Assembly: GCA_001414345.1 (NCBI GenBank)
Contig: LLCB01000447.1
Span: 1-35,632, forward strand
Reading direction: 5' to 3'
DNA from: Hymenoscyphus infarciens
Lineage: Eukaryota > Ascomycota > Leotiomycetes > Helotiales > Helotiaceae
Length of the DNA stretch: 35,632 nucleotides
Positions 12,101-20,739 of this stretch are shown piece after piece; within the stretch, counting starts at the first letter, position 1, and each line of letters begins with the position of its first letter. The notes below the pieces were generated by a model, which was not told the origin of the DNA, ran no database searches, and was given only the letters and a program-made list of their open reading frames with translations. The translations under genes were made by a program, and so were the position numbers.

Positions 12101-12571
12101 AAAGTACTACTAGGTAAGCTATAACTATAGTTAATACTAACTCTTGCTTAAAATTTCCTAGCTTCTTATTAGTTAAAATAAGAAAGCTAGCCTTCTTATT
12201 AGTTAAGAAGGTCTTAGTATTAGTACTTATACTACTTTTAATAATAGTATTATTAGCGTCTTAAGAAACTATAGAAGTTAGTCTCTTATTAAGGTTAAGG
12301 TTATATTCAATAACCTTAACGTCTTACTTTTTACTTAAATATATCTTTAAGTCTTTAGATAAGAGATAATTATTTAGTATCTCTAAGAAATAGTAATCGT
12401 TATCTAAAAGAGAGAAGATACGCCTAGATTTAATAAGCTATAATTTATACTTATTAATAGCATCTCTAATATCTATAAAGATACGTTTACTAAAGAGGTT
12501 TATATTACCTTCTAAGATATATAAACAATTCTTTAATTTAATATAGTAATAATCGTTCTTATCTTAGCTAG

Positions 12572-12732
12572 TGTAACAACAATGCAGGAGTAGAGTAGAA
12601 AAGTAGTCTATTCGTGGTTATTAACGCGAAAACTAAAGGTAAAGAGCGAAGACAGCTCTAAACGATGCTAATATATAGGATTCTGCCAGGCGGTGAGGAG
12701 TCACGTGACAGGTCTGGTCTGAAACCGTCACA
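12572..12732 (-). mobile_element. Solo LTR, 161 bp, nested in the Copia element, not RIPped
   Basis: TGTAACAACAATG...ACCGTCACA on the plus strand, bounded by the perfect 5 bp duplication GCTAG (12567-12571 and 12733-12737). Inside, CpA and TpG occur normally, in sharp contrast to the Copia sequence on both sides. It therefore arrived after the host copy was RIPped. Read on the minus strand it begins TGTGACGG, has CACGTGAC about 25 bases in, then TATATATTAG. That is the same layout as the TRIM LTRs (TGTCACGG, CACGTGAC, TATATATAG), hence the minus orientation. It is the expected leftover of LTR-LTR recombination. No internal element sequence remains. Confidence 0.85.
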
Positions 12733-14498
12733 GCTAGTATATAATTAGAGTACTACTATATCAATTCCTTAAATAGAGGCTATACTACTAACTATTACAA
12801 TAGTATCTAAATTCTCTTCTTAGAAGTCTCTTTAAAAACGATAGTAATCGTATATAATATATAAGTTAGCGCTAGTATCGTTTCTAAATCTCTTTCTCTA
12901 AGGTTTAGACTTTTATAAGAATACTATAATTACGTTAGTATCTAATTTAAGACTATATACTATATATAAGCCTATATATCTAAAAGCACTTTCTATATCC
13001 TTAGTATTATTATTAAAGGTATTCTTAGACTTAGTATTCTTATTCTTTAAAGAATTACCTCTCTTTTTACCTTTCTTTTTTAGGTTCTATTTAGTCTACT
13101 TCTTATCTTAAAAAGCCTTCTACTTTTCCTTCTTTTCTTTGTTTTTTAGAAGAGAAAAGTATAAATCAGAGTTATACTTATTAGACGTATAATAAGAGTA
13201 ATTCTTATTCTCTTTACTATTATTACCTTTTAGATATTATTACTATTATTAAGGCTTTATACTCTTAAAAAGGGCTTTACTTTTAGTAGTCTCTCTAATA
13301 TAAGCTTTATCTATAATATTAATAATTAAGTAATTAAGGTCTAGTAGATTAGAACCTCGAAGATCTACTCGCTTAGCTATAGACTATTAAGGAAAGGACT
13401 ATATTAATCCTTTAATAAAAAGAGTAGTATACTACTTTTTAATATCTATTAATTTAAGATTCTTAAGCTTACGCTTTATATTTAAGAAGTAACTAACGTA
13501 CTTCTTAAGATTATTATATCTCTTATATTTATAGTTAATATAATTACTAATTATATTATATACAAGTATCTCTTCTTTTCTAGAGTACTTTCTTTTAAAA
13601 GTATCCTATATACTCTTTACGATATAGATGCCTTTGATAACTTCAGTAAAGAGAGCTTTAATATTATTTATAATTATAGAGTAGTATCTAGCCTCTCCTT
13701 TATCTTAAAAGTTCTATAACTTTACGTTATCTATAGTTTCCTCTTCTTATATAGTAAATATTAATTTAATCTTCTTTAATAGCTAAACATTCCCTTTAAG
13801 ATAGACTTTTAATTTATATTAATATATAAGTCTTATTATCTCTTCCTTCTATAATAAGTAATTACTTTTACCTTTTAAGTATAATCTTAATAAGAGCTAA
13901 GGAGTACTATAATAGCTTAAATTTAGTAGGTCTAATATATTATTAGTACTAGTAAATATCGACTAAGAGAGTAGCGGCAAAGGAGCTTCTAATCCGTTAC
14001 TATTTAAGCTATTATTTTCTATACTTCTTAATCTTAATCCTTTTAATAGTAAATTCGATTTATTACTAAGACCTTTTAGATTGTTATAGAGAGACTTTAA
14101 GAGCGATTCCTTAATTAGTCATCCTTTTATTAGTAAAAGTTACTCTAGAACCTATATAAGAGTATTTACTTTACTCTTACCTTTTTATATAGTCGATACT
14201 AAAAAGAGTAAATCGTTAAAAGATAATTCAAGTACGGCTTAGAATACCTCTTACTCTTATAAGTCGAAGGTTATTAGAAAGATTAATCGTCGTACTTTTA
14301 TGGATTTACTAAATAGATTATTTAGACTCGGTATATATTAAGATATAGTTAGTACTTATATGTTTTCTAGTATCGACATCTCTTAACCTAAGTTTATATA
14401 TATATATATCGTTAGTAGTAATAAGACAATAAGTAAATTAACTTCTACTATTACGATTTAAGTAATACTATTAAATACTAATAGCATAATAACTACTA

Positions 14499-14509
14499 GG
14501 CTTATAACC
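14499..14509 (-). other. Copia primer-binding site (half initiator tRNA-Met type)
   Basis: On the minus strand, GGTTATAAGCC directly follows the 5' LTR. With one RIP change undone it is GGTTATGAGCC, complementary to the initiator tRNA-Met anticodon arm GGCTCATAACC. It is nearly the same as the TRIM site at 7103-7115. Confidence 0.65.
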
Positions 14510-14692
14510 TATTATAAGTACAAGGTTAAGAGAAGTATTATAGGCATTCAAAAGTATAGGGTAGAGAATTAGGTATTAATTACTACAAGGAGAGAACTAT
14601 CTACTATACGTAGGAGGGAGTATAAGTACCCCAAGAGTGAGCTAACCCTAATCGAGTAGCCATCACAAGAGTGAATATCTAATACAACAACA
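14510..14692 (-). repeat. Copia LTR (5' LTR in element orientation)
   Basis: 183 bp. On the minus strand it starts TGTTGTATTAGATATTCACT, a typical Copia TGTTG start, and is less mutated than the other copy at this end. It adjoins the resumed reading frame of 2EXR paralog 2. Confidence 0.85.
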
Positions 14693-14874
14693 TCATCCAA
14701 TGCGATTGCCACTGTGACATTCCGGCCCCTGGACCACCATGCAACTGGATAAGCGGTATTGTTGCGCTCATGCGGCCTCCCTCGCCTGAAGAGCAGGAGC
14801 GACATGTTGACAGGGTGAACAATGACGACAGTGAACCTTGGCAACTCACGTTTCCTTTGTCAGCCCCCAATTAA

Positions 14875-15706
14875 ATAATCATAATTGACTATCTTTGCCC
14901 TCGAATAATGTATTTACCATGCTTCTTAATGTGCCTCTTAATTAATTGAAAAATGATGGTTTTGCCCTTCAAAAGTACTCCCTAGAAGATACAAGGGTAT
15001 CTTCGTTAGTCAAGGGCTTTTATTCATACTAAGAATGAATTGCACTACCTAGTTCAAACTTCGTAAGCGAGGCCTTGAGGACTTTTTGTATCACTCCTTT
15101 TTTTTCGCTCTGGGAAGACTATTTAACTTAAGCACTTCGGAATTATGATATTAAATGATATTACATTTCTTCGTAAGAGGTTGAAGCTCTCTACGATTTC
15201 TTGCGACGAAGAAGCTAAATGTAAGGAGGGTTCTTCTTCTGCCTTCTCGATTAAACTCGGCCCCTAGTCACTTTGTTGTGAATTTTCCTCATTTCCAGCA
15301 ACCTCCTCGTGTTGGTAGCTTTTTCCTTGGTAAACTGTGGCAGGCATCTGCTGCAACGCTAATTTAGCCGTGGGAACTAATCTAGTACTAGACTACCCTT
15401 ACCTTCAACCAAAGTCTAGCGAAAAGTCATGAAGGTGGAAGCTCAATTGATCAAGAGGTATATTACCTTTTTTTCAATCATTTAGAGAACAAAACAGCCA
15501 ATTGTAATCAAACAATAAAAATAATTGAGAACAAGAACTATTAGCATAAAGCAAGTTAACCTTATAAGTAGACGTATGGAAGAACAGCCTAAGAACAGCT
15601 GAAGTACATCACGTAAACAGGGTGGTTATAGAAGCATATATTGCTCACACCCTTGCGAACAAAAAAGGGTACAACCTACAAACTATACCTTCTCGCTTCA
15701 TACAAC
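14875..15706. other. Intergenic between 2EXR paralogs 2 and 3
   Basis: Normal composition, no recognisable gene. It probably holds the old 3' UTR of paralog 2 and the promoter of the 15707 gene. No terminator or TATA element was confidently identified. Confidence 0.5.
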
Positions 15707-16444
15707 ATGTCACAAAACACTACCAGATTTCCCTTTTCCCGTTTGCCAGCAGAATTGCGGCTCCGTGTCTGGGAGGCCGCATACCTTGATGGTCCTCCTC
15801 GTACTATTAGAATAGAGTTCCGACCTAGGATAGAGGAGAAGAAAGTGGAGGTGGAAGCCGATCCACTGACCAATCTTCTAGAGGTCAATCATGAATCACG
15901 GGAACTCTTAAAGCACCGCTTCACCAACCCCTTCTCTTCACATTTACATGAAGTCGGTGACGCTTCCGGCGCTGATTACACAGAAAGGGAGGGATCAGGC
16001 TCTGAAACTACTCCGAGTCGTTGGTTCCCGGATCTCCTTTTTGATCTTTCAAGAGACACGCTCAGTCTTTTCAACGATGAGATGCCCGACGAGGTTTGGG
16101 ACGTTGAATTTGAGGGCGAAGATGACCTACCGGTGTTTAAGTTGCTATATTTGTTCCGCTACATCTTTGATGAGAATCAGAATAAGGTGCTTCATGGCTT
16201 GGTCAAACTTGAACTTCGTTGCCACTCTGACTCATTCTTTGGGATTGATGGAGGTAATCCTTCCCCAGCTCCTATTGACATCGGTATAATTAAGACTTAT
16301 CTACCCCGCCTAGAGGAGCTTACTTTCCGATGTACGTGCCATTGCGAGATGGGGCGGACGCCATGCCAATGGGCCAATCGGGTTGAATGTGAGGGTGTCA
16401 TGGTGGAGGTACAGCACTGCTGCCATGTAGCTTATCTCTTGTAA
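15707..16444 (+). CDS. 2EXR-domain protein, paralog 3 (intact)
   Basis: A single-exon gene of 245 residues. The frame is open 66 bases upstream but has no ATG there; ATGTCAC at 15707 matches the paralogs' start. 2EXR signature LPAELRLRVWEAAY begins at residue 13, followed by IRIEF, the ADPL-N-x-L-E-V-N-H-E-S-R block, FTNPFSSHL and a FDLSRDTLSLF segment. It has an acidic insertion (EFEGEDD) in mid-protein. The C-terminal Cys209, Cys211, His212, Cys213, Cys220 and Trp222 (CTCHC..CQW) and the final VQHCC repeat the pattern of paralog 1. No signal peptide or membrane helix. Closest in the window is paralog 2 (shared FVNPFSS/FTNPFSS and SRDT). The role of 2EXR proteins is not established, so function is left open. 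Confidence 0.87.
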   Translation: MSQNTTRFPFSRLPAELRLRVWEAAYLDGPPRTIRIEFRPRIEEKKVEVEADPLTNLLEVNHESRELLKHRFTNPFSSHLHEVGDASGADYTEREGSGSETTPSRWFPDLLFDLSRDTLSLFNDEMPDEVWDVEFEGEDDLPVFKLLYLFRYIFDENQNKVLHGLVKLELRCHSDSFFGIDGGNPSPAPIDIGIIKTYLPRLEELTFRCTCHCEMGRTPCQWANRVECEGVMVEVQHCCHVAYLL

Positions 16445-17213
16445 AGAGTTTGGGTACAAGTTCCCTTGAGGATAATGATCTTTGATACCAAATTTCATAG
16501 CAAAGCTATTCATTAACCCACATTTCCTTTGCTCCACCCCATTCAAACATTAAAATCACCTGATTTCTGATACAAGATCATTTAAAGCTATTTGTAAGTC
16601 TAAATTGAATTCCAGCACCACATCATGAAGTTATACCCCCTCCCACATCCTACTCGTGTAACAATCATTGATAATAAAACTGCAAATTATATTCTCCAAT
16701 CAATACCTTCCCTCTTTATTAGACAAAAGATGAATGTTTTTGACTTTCCCTTCAAGAAGACACTCTCTAGTTTTAATCATAATCATATTCGTATCAAATT
16801 GCTCTCCCTTTTCCCACCCTTTTGCCCTCCCATTTGCTCCAATTCTTCTGCGCCACTACGATAAACCGTGTCCGAATGATATTCTTTACAATTGACAAAT
16901 GAAATGTTAGCAAATTGTTTGAAACGAAAACTCTCTCATTTAGTATGAGCCCTTGAACCATCGATTCCCTTTGTCGAACTTTTCTCTTGACAAAGCCTCT
17001 CCCCCGTTTGTGCGCCACCCCTGATTTTTGGAACAAGGCAGGAAAAATTACAAACAATACAAAGCAGCCCCATTGCAACGGACAAAAAACATAGGGAGCA
17101 ATATACTGTACTTATTTACCCGCAAATCTACTCGTACCTCTTTAAAACACTTTTCTTCAGAAGACCCGCTACTAGGGCAACTTTTAAACTCATCATCCAA
17201 CCTCTCAAACAAG
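16445..17213. other. Intergenic between 2EXR paralogs 3 and 4
   Basis: Normal composition. Short frames on both strands look random, with no start context or family match. It includes the promoter area of the decayed 17214 gene. Confidence 0.5.
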
Positions 17214-18080
17214 ATGTCTCATACCACAAACGCTACTTCCTTCTCTACCCTACCCGCTGTGGTTCGTATAAAGATCTGGGAGCTCGCTTACGAGAACACA
17301 CCAAGTCGAGTAGTCAAGATCTCACCCGAGATGAACTTTGACACTAACACAGGCGGGCTCAAAATTGAAGCAGACCCTCTTCCCGCTCTGCTCTTCACCA
17401 ATTAGGAGTCCTTCCACTTGCTGGAACGGCACTTCATTAGTCTCCTATTCTCGCCTGATGTATACGAGATTGATACAGTACCGTTTGCCCGGAATTTATC
17501 CCGCGTTCGTTCATCAGTCACACGAGATAAATAGGCCACCACGACGGCGGAGACTGGATAGCCTCCCTTTTAATCCGTCAAAAGATGTGTTACTATTTCA
17601 AAAATCATGCTTTCTATCCATTACTTCGTGACCGAGAAACAGTAATTGCAACTGCGCCAGATGTAATCGAATATCCCGGTTGACCCTTAGATTTGGCTTT
17701 CACGCATCTCTTCTCCGATCATGCCAAAGAAATCATGGAGAATTTGCAAACGCTTTCTCTAGATTGCCCAGCGGACTTTTGGTTTCTCTAGACTAGAAGG
17801 AGGAGAAGGGATGCGGACGGGGGTATTGCCGAGCATAGAAAGAGTTGAAGAGGTTTCTTCCCAAGAGAGATTCAAAAACTCACTATTATTTGTCGTCATC
17901 ACACAGAGGGGCAGTCACAGTCTTCTAACTTTTGGTTGTATAGCCTAGAGCAGAAGTCCCAGTGAGAAGTCTCAGATACTTGAGAAGCAGCAGCTATAGG
18001 CAGAGGAAGATGGGTTTTCTTTGGATTTCCAGTACTGTTGCTCAACTACTAGTGAGGGATGGCCAAGCTTGAGGGCTTAG
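17214..18080 (+). pseudogene. 2EXR paralog 4, decayed
   Basis: It starts ATGTCTCATACC like its paralogs and reads FSTLPAVVRIKIWELAYENTPSRVVKI, an altered 2EXR signature, then IEADPLPALLFTN. A TAG follows where the family has N-Q/H-E-S, a CAG-to-TAG change. Later frames carry more stops and shifts. The homologous end is still readable: PREIQKLTIICRHH and SNFWL match PRLEELTFRCTCHC and CQW, but most motif cysteines are lost. LDFQYCC matches the FQxCC end, and the stop is at 18078-18080. No functional protein can be made. It belongs to the same same-strand array and shows both RIP-like and ordinary decay. Confidence 0.85.
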
Positions 18081-18786
18081 GTTGAATGTTGGTCTAAAAA
18101 TGGATCGAATACACCAAACTCCCCTTCGATCGAGTTATACTTCATGAATAGTTACTAATTGGATCCCCCGATCAGTTTCGATTCCCTAAACCAAAATCAT
18201 CGTAATACTTGAGTTTTCGTACTAAACAGCCCCCCCCCCCCAAGTTAGCCTCTTGAATTAATAGAGTTCTTACTCAATCTTACTATCATGTTCATGTTCT
18301 GCGATAAAAATAAACCTCTTCTTTGCTAAATTAGGAAGAGAATAGAATTAAATGTTCAAACAACTCGGTTCAGGATAAAGGGGTGGAGCACGGAAAAATG
18401 AGTACCTAAGATTGTTTTGTACAGAAGAAACTATAACATGCTTTTTTTACAACGCTCTCATGATTTGTACTCCGACTTGATTAGGCCAAGTTTATCAGTA
18501 GCGTTCAGAATTGTTCCACAACATAGCACTTGCAGATTTACAGTAAAACCTAACTCAATCGAATTTCCAATAGAATGGTTCAGAGAGTTGTAGTGAGTTG
18601 GGCCCCCTTTCGCAACACCCGTGTTTGCTACTTTGTGCATGCGGAGAAGGAAAGCTGCAGCAGCTAGTACCTCTCAAGTTCTTTCACAACAAACGGCCAA
18701 AATCCTCTTCAACTCCAAAAATCAACCCATCCCAAGCTTTTGCAGGATCTCCAAGTGATACTCCACTCGCCTGGAAAGGATTCGCC
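18081..18786. other. Intergenic upstream of the MYND gene
   Basis: Contains a poly-C run (18230-18241) and no recognisable gene. The frame of MYND exon 1 is open back to about 18598 without an ATG, so a further 5' exon of that gene cannot be ruled out here. Confidence 0.45.
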
Positions 18787-20739
18787 ATGGCGAAGATACT
18801 CCAAGCCAATTCTCTGCCTTGCGCAAACACTTTACATTCCGTCGAAGGAATTAAAGCTCCATGCCCCAACCCCGCTTCGAAAACATGTCCCAATTGCTAT
18901 CTTGTCCAGGTTGGAAACACTCTTTTCTTCTTCTTCTTCCAAGATTACTCAAACTAACTCATATCCGAAAACAGTACTGCAGCGCAGAATGCCAAAAAAA
19001 GCACTGGACCTTACACAAGATCGACTGCAAACATCCCCAGTCGAAGGATTCCTGGAAACCAGACTGGCACGATGAAAAGCGAAACCCGACTTTCATGGGA
19101 GATAATTTACCAGTGGTAGTAAGCCATGGACAGGAGAAGTTCCTTTGGGGAAATGTTCCGGCTGTGGATATCCTTCGCATTCAACAAAACGAGAAGGGCG
19201 CCTTGCCAAATAACCTGAATCTTCTCTTCGCTGGTATGTGAAGACTAAATTTACCCTGTACTTGTTTTATGTTGACTTTGATAGCTTCTGGGGATATGAG
19301 AAATGTCGTCAAGACAATTGTGGAACTTCCCGCTTCATTCAACGGTAATTGTGAAGCTGTGATGAATGATCGAGATTTCGACATCGTTGCAAGAAACACA
19401 ATTCTACTCCTGACAATTCTTCATTACGGCCCCGAAAAGGCTGTTCCCTTCGTGATACACCTTTGGTACTCTGCACTGGTACCAGAGGAACTTTGTGAGG
19501 CGATTCGGAAAGACATTCTTCCTCTCATCGAGGATGTATGTACCAAAATAAAGAACAAGCCAGCCGGTTCTTTGCAATCGAAAACTTGGACATACGGCAC
19601 ACGATCTTTGCGATTGATCTTGCAGAGGAAGTGTTGGGATTTACTTCCTTCGTTCTTCCGAATTCCCGATGGTTTTTCAAACGAGAAGGCACAGCAGGTA
19701 CGAAAGGAAACCATGTTGGCACCGCATCGCATTGATCATCTTCACCGAGCTCAATACTTCCGCCCACCAGTTTGGCGACTTTCTTTCTTGAAATTTAGAG
19801 AAGACGGGATGCTTCTCCCATTTGGAACCCCTCTGGACTCTTTCAATACGCCAAATCCGTAAGTTGGACCCCTGCTCTTCTCAAAACAACGATACTAAAC
19901 ACTCGCAACAGCACTTTCTACCACAACACAGACGCTTGGCCAATGACAGATTCTTCCGACGCCCTTGATGGTTGGCCCATTGAGGAAGTGCGAAAGAAAT
20001 TCCTCGCCACTAAAAACGACATCTACGGAAGTCTATACTTCTACATCCAAAGCGTCTTACAAGCCTTCCATCACCGACTCTCAACTCTCAAAATCCGTTT
20101 CCAGCTTCTTCAAATCGACGCCCTGCAACTTCCCGACACGCTCAAAAATTTAAGCATGGGTGGACCAACATTCGATCGAATCGAGGTAAGCAATTTTCCA
20201 TCCCATCAGGAAATGCATATCTCAAAAACAAACTAACCGTTTAGATCTCAAACATAGCCGACAACGCCTACATAGGCCCCATCCGCGCCCCCTTCATCTT
20301 CTCCCCCCTTCTAAAACGGCCCTCTCAAAACCCATACGCCACCCTCCTCGGCCTCTTCTTAAACGCAGTCCAAGAATCCACGACCCAAGCCGACGAAGTG
20401 AAAGACATGCAGACCGAGCTGCAAAAAATAAAACCGTACATGCCACTCGATCCCCGTTCTCTCATGAATCGAGATACCTCCAACACGGATGTTATGATGC
20501 TTGTTAATCTGAGAGGGATATTCCGGGATTTCGATGTGTTGTTCAATAAGTATACCAAGAATTTTGGATTTGTAGAGGTTGCGAGGACCGCGGGGTTGAT
20601 GATCAAGGAGAGGAATACGATTGTTGAGAAGTGGCCTTTGAGGATTAAGCCGGGCGCTAGTAAGGAGGAATTTAGGGATTTGATTTCAGGGGGACATTGG
20701 GGGAGTGAGAGATATGTTGAGTGGGCTGTTGCTAGATAA
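18787..20739 (+). CDS. MYND zinc-finger protein with DUF4470 domain (five exons)
   Basis: Exons 18787-18909, 18975-19233, 19285-19858, 19912-20185 and 20245-20739 give 574 residues with all phases consistent. Introns are 65, 51, 53 and 59 bp, with CTAAC-type branch sites in the first and fourth (ACTAAC) and TACTAAAC in the third. The first donor, GTTGGA, is atypical. The ATG has a strong context (GCCATGGCG). Residues 26-59 form the MYND finger: C26, C34, C37, C43, C47, H51, H55 and C59, with YCSAEC and HK-x-DC typical. The usual first CxxC pair is reduced to one Cys. Residues about 93-195 (GNVPAVDIL...) match the DUF4470 domain commonly fused to MYND in fungi; a later DRIEISNIADNAYIGP block is also characteristic. 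MYND fingers bind proteins, but the partner here is unknown. Start confidence is moderate. Confidence 0.85.

Larger units (their letters stand above)
8920..14692 (-). mobile_element. Ty1/Copia LTR retrotransposon, full length but RIP-dead
   Basis: Flanking 183 bp LTRs (8920-9102 and 14510-14692) lie next to 5 bp sites TCACC (8915-8919) and TCATC (14693-14697), one mismatch apart. Coding remnants read on the minus strand. The reverse transcriptase catalytic box appears as Y-I-D-N at 10148-10137 inside VVIYIYIDNFLIVD, a G-to-A changed YVDD. Upstream on that strand, at about 11520-11460, D*EILKFL*REVLL matches the integrase phrase LPxxLWxEA, with TGG (Trp) turned to TAG. Integrase therefore precedes reverse transcriptase, the Copia order, with gag expected at about 13-14.4 kb. 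There are stops throughout, so it cannot be autonomous. Removing the nested solo LTR and one target copy leaves about 5.6 kb, a normal Copia length. Confidence 0.88.
8338..14874 (+). pseudogene. 2EXR paralog 2, broken and split by a Copia element
   Basis: The 5' part is 8338-8919 and the 3' part is 14693-14874. The start reads MSRKISFTEFSELPPETRL, then a TAG where paralog 1 has CAG (RL*IW against RLQIW), then IW. A further TAG and a frameshift lie near 8450-8475. The frame then resumes as IIADPL and FVNPFSSALLE. Near 8880 another shift leads to YLPNLKVLI, where the retrotransposon enters. On the far side the gene resumes at once as IIQCDCHCDIPAPGPPCNW and stops at 14872-14874. CDCHC..CNW matches the paralogs' cysteine motif, so the two halves belong together. 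The expected FQxCC end is absent (WQLTFPLSAPN). Both C-to-T stops fit RIP leaking into the gene family or its surroundings. Confidence 0.9.

Noticed and set aside
8946..14536. TGTTATAGG at 8946 was first taken as the Copia LTR start.
   Set aside because: Homology between the two copies runs further left, the right copy reads TATTATAGG, and the PBS and target duplication fix the edges at 8920 and 14510.
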